From an uncultured Clostridium sp. (lineage in GTDB: Bacteria; Bacillota; Clostridia; Clostridiales; Clostridiaceae), in assembly GCF_947039605.1 (NCBI RefSeq), contig NZ_CAMQZG010000005.1, positions 31,141-95,140 of the forward strand: DNA of 64,000 nucleotides, given 5' to 3'. Below, piece after piece: positions 26,913 to 33,776 of this stretch. Under the pieces are notes generated by a model. The model saw only the letters and a list, made by a program, of their open reading frames with translations. It did not search any database and had not been told where the DNA came from. The translations under genes were made by a program, and so were the position numbers. Numbering within the stretch: position 1 is the stretch's first letter; the number at the start of each line of letters is the position of its first letter.

Positions 26913-26950
26913 AGCAAGTCGATTTGTAAAAAATCTACTTGCTTTTTTAC
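26913..26950 (+). terminator. Terminator of the zinc-type cluster
   Basis: AGCAAGT and GATTT pair with AAATC and ACTTGCT around a small internal mismatch; T6 follows. Confidence 0.85.
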
Positions 26951-27056
26951 TTTAAGGGCATATAAGTATATGCCTATTGAGTTTATAGTATATTCATATT
27001 TTACTATATAGACAAAAAATATTATAATAAATTGACAAAACAAAAGAGGTGAATAC

Positions 27057-28061
27057 ATGAAAAAGTACAAAGGAATAATTCCAGGTTTGTTAGCTTGTAT
27101 TGTAATTGCAATAGTTAGTAAAATACTTGGAAAATTTGTACCACAGCTTGGAGCATCAACATTTGCAATAGTTCTAGGTGTTATATGTGGTAATACAATT
27201 ATTGGTGGAAAGAGATTTACTGCGGGAGTTAAATTTTCAGAAAAAGTTCTTTTAGCTTGGGCAATAGGTCTTTTAGGAGTTATATTAAATTTAAATGAAA
27301 TAATATCAATAGGATATAAAGGTGTGCTTTTTGTTGTTATTCAAATGACATTAACAATAATAGTGACATACTTTATAGGGAAAAAACTTGGATTTGGGAA
27401 GAAATTCACACTTTTAATGTGTGCAGGAAATGCAGTGTGTGGTTCATCAGCAATTGCAGCAACAGAAGGTGTAATTGATGCAGACCCAAAAGATAAGGGG
27501 ATATCAGTAGCAATAGTAAATTTAACTGGAACAATATTAATGTTTGTATTGCCCGGTATAACATATTTAATTTATGGTAATCAAGTAATGAAGAGTTCTG
27601 CTATGATAGGTGGAATACTTCAATCAGTAGGTCAGGTTGTAGCATCAGGAAAGATGATAAGTCCTGCAGTTTCAGAGATGGCAACTATTTTTAAGATAAT
27701 AAGAATTATTTTTCTTGTAGTAGTAGTTTTAGTATTAGCTAAAGTTAATTCAGGAAGTGATAAAAAAGAGCTTAAACATGAAGAAGAAAATATTAAAAAA
27801 TCAAAAGTATCAGTTCCTTGGTTTATATATTTATTTTTTGGATTAACATTACTTTATACATTTGGATTTATACCAAAGTGGTTAGGAAATGGAGTTCATC
27901 AAATTGGAGATATATTAGAAATTATAGCCCTTGCAGCAATTGGTGCAAGTGTTAAATTTAAAGATTTATTAGAACAAGGACCAAAAGCTATAATTTATGG
28001 TGGTTTAGTTGGTGTTTCTCAGATAATATTTGCGCTAGTACTTATATTTATTTTATTATAA
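27057..28061 (+). CDS. YeiH family (UPF0324) putative sulfate/anion exporter
   Basis: The product has 334 residues with about ten hydrophobic helices and the family block CAGNAVCGSSAIAATEGVID in the middle. YeiH/UPF0324 proteins are annotated as putative sulfate exporters; the true substrate is not settled. A cytosolic charged loop (SGSDKKELKHEEENIKKSK) separates two helix bundles. The ribosome binding site AGAGGTG precedes the ATG. It is a single-gene unit. Confidence 0.85.
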   Translation: MKKYKGIIPGLLACIVIAIVSKILGKFVPQLGASTFAIVLGVICGNTIIGGKRFTAGVKFSEKVLLAWAIGLLGVILNLNEIISIGYKGVLFVVIQMTLTIIVTYFIGKKLGFGKKFTLLMCAGNAVCGSSAIAATEGVIDADPKDKGISVAIVNLTGTILMFVLPGITYLIYGNQVMKSSAMIGGILQSVGQVVASGKMISPAVSEMATIFKIIRIIFLVVVVLVLAKVNSGSDKKELKHEEENIKKSKVSVPWFIYLFFGLTLLYTFGFIPKWLGNGVHQIGDILEIIALAAIGASVKFKDLLEQGPKAIIYGGLVGVSQIIFALVLIFILL

Positions 28062-28082
28062 ATATGTATAATAAATATTGGA

Positions 28083-28128
28083 AAAAAACAGGATTTTTGA
28101 GTTTTTACTCTAAAATCCTGTTTTTATT
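28083..28128 (+). terminator. Terminator of yeiH-like gene
   Basis: AAAAACAGGATTTT pairs with AAAATCCTGTTTTT around a 14-base loop. Confidence 0.9.
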
Positions 28129-28287
28129 ATTAAAAAAAAGCATTAAGAACATAAAATATTGTAATGAAAGCATTTTGTTATACTAAAAATGATATGGTAG
28201 AATGATTAACGCGATAATAATGTTAAACTTACAAGAAGTTTAGTTAGTAAATTCATATAGCATTTTTAAAAATATGGAGGATATACA

Positions 28288-29016
28288 ATGTTAGATATTT
28301 TTGTTTGCATAACATCTGAAACGGAGCGAGAAGACTTCTTAAAGATTGTAGAGAAGACTATATTTGTAAAAAATCTTGATATGAAAATAACTAAGCTTAC
28401 TGGAAATCCATATGATATATTAGAAATGGTTAAAAAAAGAAAAGAGCCAGCGATATATTTTTTAAATGTATTTTTTGAGACTGATATCAATGGAATACAG
28501 CTTGGGGCAAAGCTTAGAGAATATGACGAACTTGGAGTCATTGTATACATAACACAACATATAGAGCTATTATACTTATCATACATTTATAAAGTAGAAG
28601 CTTTAGATTATATTTTAAAAAATGATGTCAAAAACTTAGAAGAAAGAGTTGAATCTTGCTTAGAGAGAGCAGATAAGAAACTTGGATTTGATAATGTTGA
28701 AATGAAAAAGATTAAAGTAAAGCAGGGCGATATTGTTTTTAGTATATCTATTGATGATATATTTTACTTTGAAACATCAGAAAAACCACATAGAATTATA
28801 CTGCATAAAAAAGAAGAGAAGTTAGAGTTTGTGGGAAACTTAAAATCTCTAGAAATATCTATTGGGACTGATTTTTTTAGATGTCATAAATCATATTTGA
28901 TAAATAAATCTAAAGTTAAAGAAATTAATATTAAAGAAAAAACTGTGCTTATGGACAATAACGAAGTTTGTCTAGTATCAAAAAGATTTATAAATGACCT
29001 TATAGAAGAAATATAG
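28288..29016 (+). CDS. AgrA/VirR-like LytTR regulator with degenerate receiver
   Basis: The product has 242 residues. A receiver-like domain (1-125) with the AgrA-type block DINGIQLGAKLRE is followed by a LytTR DNA-binding domain (about 140-240; FYFETSEKPHRIILH, FFRCHKSYLINKSKV). The residue aligned with the phosphorylated Asp of AgrA is Asn (N60 in YFLNVFF). The usual acidic pair near the N terminus is missing as well (FVCITSETERE). The switch Lys is kept in DYILK. It therefore probably works without phosphorylation. No histidine kinase or AgrB/AgrD gene is adjacent. Confidence 0.88.
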   Translation: MLDIFVCITSETEREDFLKIVEKTIFVKNLDMKITKLTGNPYDILEMVKKRKEPAIYFLNVFFETDINGIQLGAKLREYDELGVIVYITQHIELLYLSYIYKVEALDYILKNDVKNLEERVESCLERADKKLGFDNVEMKKIKVKQGDIVFSISIDDIFYFETSEKPHRIILHKKEEKLEFVGNLKSLEISIGTDFFRCHKSYLINKSKVKEINIKEKTVLMDNNEVCLVSKRFINDLIEEI

Positions 29017-29028
29017 GGTCATTTTTCA
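28992..29028 (+). terminator. Terminator of LytTR gene
   Basis: AAATGACC pairs with GGTCATTT across the stop codon, followed by T5. Confidence 0.7.
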
Positions 29029-29035
29029 TACCTTA

Positions 29036-29380
29036 AATTCACCGTGAAATTGGAAAAAGCCACTGTGAATTAATAAAAATTCGCCAGAGGCTAAAGTATA
29101 TTTTGTAGTTTCGCAATAGAGTTTATTTTATTTATATCTAGATTGTTAATAGCAGTAAGAAATCGTTCATTTAATGATAAGAGGCTCAAGTTTACAAGTT
29201 GCAATCTTGTAAAGCTGAATGAACAAATATCAACAATCTAATTATAATATCAAATGTTTAAATATCAACAAACTCATAATATCATAATATTAAAAGAAAA
29301 AGTTCATAATTGTCCTGAAATGATGTTTTGAAGTCATATTGTGAAAAAGATAGTTCTTAGGATGAAGAATTATAACTTTA
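29036..29380. other. Highly structured intergenic region, candidate non-coding RNA(s)
   Basis: There is no coding frame here, but there are several inverted repeats. A 10/11-bp pair lies at 29036-29046 and 29061-29071. A three-tier nested set follows: 29139-29147 with 29232-29240, 29165-29171 with 29218-29224, and 29191-29198 with 29206-29213, all perfect. A further pair at 29299-29311 and 29368-29379 has one bulge. None ends in a T run. The nested set folds into one long rod with asymmetric internal loops. The strand transcribed cannot be told from symmetry alone. Confidence 0.35.
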
Positions 29381-29516
29381 GGAATTAATATTATTTATTG
29401 AAGTTATATTGTAATACTAATTTATATATGTTAAAATAATAAAGTAAAACTTAATTATAAATTTTAGGAATATTTATTATGCTTTTGAGCAAAATAATTC
29501 TAGAACGGTTATTTAT

Positions 29517-29606
29517 GGAGAGATGTCTGAGCGGTTGAAAGAGCACGCCTGGAACGCGTGTATAGGACTATTTCTATCGTGGGTTCAAATCCCACTTTCT
29601 CCGCCA
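29517..29606 (+). tRNA. tRNA-Ser (anticodon GGA)
   Basis: A 90-base gene with CCA encoded and the long variable arm typical of tRNA-Ser. The acceptor stem is GGAGAGA/TTTCTCC, the anticodon loop CTGGAAC gives GGA, and the T-arm contains GGTTCAAAT. The SRP RNA follows after four bases, so they may share a transcript. Confidence 0.95.
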
Positions 29607-29610
29607 TAAC

Positions 29611-29873
29611 TGTGCTAGATGGGGAGTTAGCGGTGCCCTGTAACTTGCAATCCGCTATAGCAAGATTGAACACCTACCGAGGCTTTAACTTTGTATAGTC
29701 TGCCTTAGGCAAGTGATGTTGAGAGTTGGGTCCCATGCAATGAAAGCCTGCGAACCTGGTCAGATCCGGAAGGAAGCAGCCATAAGCAGTCTCTTTCATG
29801 TGCCATGGTCAAATCTGGCTTGAGTTAACTACTTAAGTAACGTATATGGATTATTGTCAGAGTAGGTGCATGG
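29611..29873 (+). ncRNA. ffs: Signal recognition particle RNA (large Firmicute scRNA)
   Basis: About 263 bases. The conserved SRP helix-8 core GGTCAGATCCGGAAGGAAGC is present near 29758. The 5' domain with the Alu-like start (GTGCTAGATGGGGAG, GCGGTGCCCTGTAAC) marks the long Bacillus/Clostridium form. The ends pair weakly (GTGC with GCAT). It scaffolds Ffh for co-translational membrane targeting. It follows tRNA-Ser and is closed by a terminator. Exact ends are estimates. Confidence 0.93.
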
Positions 29874-29894
29874 TTTTTATAATTAAGAATTTTC

Positions 29895-29927
29895 AGCCTT
29901 TAGGTTTAACCTAAAGGCTTTTTTCTT
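29895..29927 (+). terminator. Terminator after SRP RNA
   Basis: AGCCTTTAGG pairs with CCTAAAGGCT, followed by T5. Confidence 0.9.
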
Positions 29928-30038
29928 TATATGATATTAAAATAGAAAAAAATACGTCATTTTAAATTAATAATGAAGGTTATATGTCAAAAGTAGTTAG
30001 TAAAATAGCTGCTTTTTTTATTTCTTATAAAATATTAC

Positions 30039-30069
30039 TTGCACTTAACCTAACGTAAGGGTTTATAGT
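30039..30069 (+). promoter_or_regulatory. Second MerR-type promoter with 19-bp spacer
   Basis: TTGCAC (30039-30044) and TATAGT (30064-30069) are 19 bases apart, with an imperfect dyad AACCTAACGTAAGGGTT inside the spacer. The layout is the same as at 4069. It lies 50 bases before the DHA2 exporter gene. Confidence 0.75.
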
Positions 30070-30118
30070 TAAAATATAAGAGAGAGAAAAGAAACAATAA
30101 ACTAAGGAGGAATTTGAG

Positions 30119-31738
30119 ATGGATAAATCAAAAAAAGCTCTTGTAATAATGTTCTTAGTAGGAATATTTATGGGAGCATTAGACACAGCAATCATATCAC
30201 CAGCTCGTACAGTTATGGGGAATACACTTCATATATCAGCTGATGCGAGTATTTGGATAATTACTTTATATGCGTTAATTTATGCGGTTTCAATGCCTAT
30301 AATAGGTAAACTTGCAGATAGAAAAGGACTGAAAAGTATGTTTACAGTAAGCGTAGTACTTTTTGGAATAGGTTCATTATTTAGTGGACTAGCTAACTTC
30401 TTCGGAGGTTTTGAAATGCTTTTAGTAGCTAGAGTTATAGAAGCTATAGGTGCAGGTGGGATGGTCCCAATAGCAACTGCATTTATAGGGGGGGCATTTC
30501 CACCAGAAAAAAGAGGCGCAGCTCTTGGAATGGTTGGAGGTATGAATGGTATAGCAACACTTATAGGACCATCACTTGGTTCACTTATATTAGGTGCTTT
30601 TGGAGCAGATAGATGGGGAATATTATTCTTTATAAATATCCCTGTGGTAATAGTACTTATAGCGGTATTACTTTCTAAGAAAATAGAAAAAGTAGAGAAA
30701 CCTTTAAAGAAAATGGACTTTGCAGGAAGTATAGTTTCATCATTATTTATAGTTTCACTTATGGCATTTATAACAAGCTTAAACTTTGTTAATCTTGCTT
30801 CTAGTTTTGAGTCAGTAAGATCATACCCATTCTTAATACTAGCAGTAATATTACTTCCAATACTTATATTTATTGAAAGTAGAGCAGAAGATCCAATCAT
30901 ACATCTTAAATATTTTAAAAATAGAGGTATGGTTTTAGTATTTATAATAGCATTCTTAGTTGGTGCAGGACTTATGGTAGTAGTATTCTTACCTCAATTC
31001 TGTAGTAATGTATTAAGATTAAAACTTGGTTCAGGTGGATATTTTGTAACATTAATGGCTTTATTCTCAGGTTTTGCAGCACCAGTAGGTGGAAAACTTG
31101 TTGATAAGTTCTCAGCTAAAATTGTTTTATTAACAGGTTTTGCTTGTACAATTATTGGAACTTTAATATTAGCATTTGCAGTTACATCAACTCTAAGTGC
31201 AGTGGCACTAGTTATAGGGCTTGCATTTATGGGTCTTGGAGTAGGTCTAACTATGGGTACACCACTTAATTACTTTGTTCAAACTTCAGTGCCAAAAGAA
31301 GAAATTGCATCAGCACAATCTACATTATCTCTAATTAGATCACTTGGAATTGCTTTATCTCCTAATTTATTAGTTGGATTTATAGCACAAGCTGGTTCAA
31401 ATATGCAAGGAAGTTTAATGGCAGTATTACCTCATGCACAAGGCATGGCAAGTAGTATGTCAATTAAGTCTACATCAGCAATGGAGAGTGCTTTCCAAAA
31501 TGCTAATGTAACAACAGTATTCTCAGTAATTAAAAAATATGTTGTAGGGGCAATGCCAGCGCAAATGCAAGTAGGCTACTCAGCACAACTTGATAAAATA
31601 AAAGTAACTATAGAAACAACATATCAAACAGTAATGAATAATGGATTTGAAAAAATGTTTATAACACTTGCAATCATTGGAGGTCTTGCATTTATCGCAG
31701 CACTTGCAATGCCAAAAAAAATTAAACAAGTAGCATAA
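30119..31738 (+). CDS. DHA2-family drug:proton exporter (EmrB/QacA type, 14 helices)
   Basis: The product has 539 residues with about 14 hydrophobic helices. It has the MFS motif A (GKLADRKGLKSMF) and the DHA2 motif LDTAIISPA in helix 1. ARVIEAIGAGGMVPIATAFI is typical of the EmrB/QacA exporters. A long external segment between the last helices (about 430-500, QAGSNMQGSLMAV onward) also fits. The MerR-type promoter upstream suggests induction by the exported compound. The ribosome binding site AAGGAGGAA is strong. Confidence 0.92.
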   Translation: MDKSKKALVIMFLVGIFMGALDTAIISPARTVMGNTLHISADASIWIITLYALIYAVSMPIIGKLADRKGLKSMFTVSVVLFGIGSLFSGLANFFGGFEMLLVARVIEAIGAGGMVPIATAFIGGAFPPEKRGAALGMVGGMNGIATLIGPSLGSLILGAFGADRWGILFFINIPVVIVLIAVLLSKKIEKVEKPLKKMDFAGSIVSSLFIVSLMAFITSLNFVNLASSFESVRSYPFLILAVILLPILIFIESRAEDPIIHLKYFKNRGMVLVFIIAFLVGAGLMVVVFLPQFCSNVLRLKLGSGGYFVTLMALFSGFAAPVGGKLVDKFSAKIVLLTGFACTIIGTLILAFAVTSTLSAVALVIGLAFMGLGVGLTMGTPLNYFVQTSVPKEEIASAQSTLSLIRSLGIALSPNLLVGFIAQAGSNMQGSLMAVLPHAQGMASSMSIKSTSAMESAFQNANVTTVFSVIKKYVVGAMPAQMQVGYSAQLDKIKVTIETTYQTVMNNGFEKMFITLAIIGGLAFIAALAMPKKIKQVA

Positions 31739-31747
31739 TATATACAA

Positions 31748-31785
31748 AATACATCATCTTAGAAATAAGATGGTGTATTTTTTTA
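31748..31785 (+). terminator. Terminator of DHA2 exporter gene
   Basis: A 13-bp stem (AATACATCATCTT with AAGATGGTGTATT, one G-U) ends in T7. Confidence 0.88.
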
Positions 31786-31900
31786 TTCTAAAAAATATTT
31801 TGTGTATATTTTTTTATTTTTAGAAAATACTAAAAACAGTAATCAATGATTTTAGATTACTAAGATTATTGAATGTTTTAAATTTAGGAGGATAAATTAT

Positions 31901-32047
31901 ATGAAAACAATGACGTTAAGAATGCCAGATGATTTGCATAGAGCATTAAAAGTGAAAATGGCACAACTTGATAGAACAATGCAAAATCAAATAATTGAAT
32001 TAATAGAAGATTATTTAGAGCAAGAAGAAAGCAAACAACTTAATTAG
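31901..32047 (+). CDS. Small ribbon-helix-helix (Arc/CopG-like) DNA-binding protein
   Basis: The product has 48 residues. The N-terminal strand MKTMTLRMPDDLHRALKVKM is followed by helix 2 (MQNQIIELIEDYLEQEE), the standard ribbon-helix-helix pattern of CopG/Arc repressors. The ribosome binding site is TTAGGAGGATAAATT. An inverted repeat AGTAATC-10-GATTACT (31838-31861) upstream could be its operator. It is followed by a hairpin-repeat array and then a BRO-N gene; the same pair of gene types recurs at 44.3 kb. Confidence 0.8.
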   Translation: MKTMTLRMPDDLHRALKVKMAQLDRTMQNQIIELIEDYLEQEESKQLN

Positions 32048-32099
32048 GATAACTTAGTAGTAGATAAAACTATAAAGTTAGGATTAGAAGGATAAGAGT

Positions 32100-32282
32100 A
32101 AGGTTGAGCCTTCAGAGGGCTCAACCTTGAGAGGAGAGGAGAAAGGTTGAGTACTCAAAGTGTGGAACCTTAAAGTGAGTTAAATAGGCACCTGAGAGGG
32201 AGTGAGAGTAAGGTTGAGCCCTCAAAGGGCTGGAGCTTGAGAGGTTAAGACAGAGGTTGAGCCCTCAAAGGGCAGAACCTTT
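32100..32282 (+). repeat. Array of four palindromic repeats between RHH and BRO-N genes
   Basis: Four related elements of about 29 bases lie at 32100-32128, 32143-32171, 32210-32238 and 32253-32282. The general form is AAGGTTGAGCCC, TCAAA, GGGC, then AACCTT. The first has a perfect 11-bp stem, the others a GCCC/GGGC inner stem and AGGTT/AACCT outer stem with small loops. None has a T run. Spacing is irregular (43, 67 and 43 bases between starts). Confidence 0.75.
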
Positions 32283-32317
32283 AAAGGTTAAAATTTCACG
32301 AGAAAGGTGGTGAGAAT

Positions 32318-32947
32318 ATGAATGGGAAATTGAAAAAACATTTTAATGATACTGAAATTTGTACTTTTATATGGAATGGAAAACCTTGTTGGGCTGCAAA
32401 TAATATTGCAGAAATGTTAGGATATATAAATACTTCTAAGACAATAATGAACTGCATAAAAAGAGAACAGTTTATTTGCAGTTTAAATAATGAATATGAA
32501 ATTTTAGTTGGAGATGATTTGAAGCTTTTCAAAGGATTAATGGATGTGGAATTAAGAGAAAAATTTAAATATGCACCTAAAATAATAATTTTTTATGAGA
32601 AAGGGTTATATGGTTATTTACAATATACTGAAAAACCATTAGGTATAACCTTTAGATTTTGGATAAGAGATGAAGTTTTACCAAAAATAAGAAGAAATGG
32701 GTATTATTCAGTTGAAGAATCTAATTCTAAAAAGAAAAAATTATTAACACAGTGTAAGGTTAGTAATGATTTCGATGTGGATAAATTCCAAAGGTTAAGA
32801 TTTGCAAATGAAACTATGAAGGCTTTCAAAGAAAGTTTAGATAAAGTGACAGATAATGAAATGAAAAAGTTGAAAGTTTACCAAGCTATATATGCAGAAG
32901 TGGGGATAAATATCCCAATCGATTTAGATGAAGAAGATTTTATTTAA
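32318..32947 (+). CDS. BRO-N domain protein (phage antirepressor-like), copy 1
   Basis: The product has 209 residues. The N-terminal BRO-N block reads CTFIWNGKPCWAANNIAEML, then an FYEKGLYGYLQYTEKPLGI segment and FRFWIRDEVLPKIRRNGYY, which closes the domain near residue 130. The C-terminal part is helical and charged and ends in acidic residues. BRO-N proteins are usually phage antirepressors with DNA binding. No phage genes surround this one. GGTGGTG lies before the ATG. It shares its N-terminal design with the gene at 44.7 kb. Confidence 0.85.
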   Translation: MNGKLKKHFNDTEICTFIWNGKPCWAANNIAEMLGYINTSKTIMNCIKREQFICSLNNEYEILVGDDLKLFKGLMDVELREKFKYAPKIIIFYEKGLYGYLQYTEKPLGITFRFWIRDEVLPKIRRNGYYSVEESNSKKKKLLTQCKVSNDFDVDKFQRLRFANETMKAFKESLDKVTDNEMKKLKVYQAIYAEVGINIPIDLDEEDFI

Positions 32948-33024
32948 GGGTAGGACCAAGAAAAAAAGTTGTGTAAAATGAGTGAGATAGCTACTTTTGG
33001 AGTTGAATGATTAGTTTGATACTA

Positions 33025-33053
33025 GAGGTACAGCCCTCAGAGGGCAGAGGCTT
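33025..33053 (+). repeat. Fifth copy of the palindromic repeat, downstream of BRO-N copy 1
   Basis: AGAGGTACAGCCCTCAGAGG and the next nine bases repeat the GCCCTCA-AGGGC design of the array upstream of the BRO-N gene, so that gene is flanked on both sides. Confidence 0.6.
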
Positions 33054-33092
33054 GAAGGGTAAGACCAAGGGTCGGACCAAAATTGAGATTTA

Positions 33093-33116
33093 AAAGAGGC
33101 TTTGTGGCCTCTTTAT
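33093..33116. terminator. Terminator between BRO-N copy 1 and folA
   Basis: AAAGAGGC pairs with GCCTCTTT. A T-rich sequence follows on the plus strand and TTTT on the minus, so it can serve both convergent genes. Confidence 0.75.
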
Positions 33117-33601
33117 TATTTTCTAGAATAATCTTTATAACAATATTTCATATCTTTATGTTCTAATATTTCACTTTCAAAATCAATATTCCAATCTGAT
33201 TTATCTATTTTAGGAAATTTAGTATCACCATCAATATTCATCATTACTTCTGTGATATAAAGTTTTTTTACATATGGTAAAAACATTTTATATATTTCTC
33301 CACCACCAATTACAAAAATCTCTTCATTAGAGTTTTTATATTTCTCTACAAATGATTCAAAGTCAGTTATTACTTCAACATTTTTATTTTCATGTGTAAA
33401 ATTTTTATCTCTAGTTAAAACAATATGTTTTCTACCAGGAAGCACCCCAGGTAGTGACTCAAAGGTTTTTCTTCCCATAACCATAGATTTACCCATTGTT
33501 AGTTCTTTAAATCTTTTAAGGTCGTTTGGGATGTGCCAAAGAAGTTTATTATCTTTTCCTATTACATTATTTTTGCTATGTGCAACTATTATTGAAAACA
33601 T
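33116..33601 (-). CDS. folA: Dihydrofolate reductase
   Basis: The product has 161 residues and reduces dihydrofolate with NADPH. Diagnostic features are IIVAHSKNNVIGKDNKLLWH at the N terminus, DLKRFKELTMGK, the NADPH-binding MGRKTFESLP, and FVIGGGEIYK. The active-site acid position is D27 in PNDLKRF. AGGAGG precedes the ATG. No thyA is adjacent. Confidence 0.96.
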   Translation of the reverse strand: MFSIIVAHSKNNVIGKDNKLLWHIPNDLKRFKELTMGKSMVMGRKTFESLPGVLPGRKHIVLTRDKNFTHENKNVEVITDFESFVEKYKNSNEEIFVIGGGEIYKMFLPYVKKLYITEVMMNIDGDTKFPKIDKSDWNIDFESEILEHKDMKYCYKDYSRK

Positions 33602-33776
33602 TAAAATCCTCCTAAAAATTTATTTATTATAGTATGTTTAAGATATTCTCGTGTAGTTATAATTATATTATAGTGATGAACTTCTAGAAAGACTATGAAG
33701 AGTTACTTAAATTTGATAAAATTATAGTATATTAATTTAAGAGGTTATTATTTAAATAACTTGTGAGGTGGCAATT

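Noticed and set aside
28288..29016. LytTR gene considered as part of an agr quorum-sensing locus
   Set aside because: No agrB, agrD or histidine kinase gene lies on either side, and the receiver is degenerate.
30280..30900. A 206-residue minus-strand frame inside the DHA2 exporter gene
   Set aside because: It is antisense to a well-supported membrane protein gene; its Ile/Pro/Ser-rich composition is the typical shadow of such a gene.
32100..32282. Repeat array considered as a CRISPR array
   Set aside because: The units are diverged, self-complementary over most of their length and irregularly spaced (43-67 bases), there are only four in a row, and no cas gene is near.
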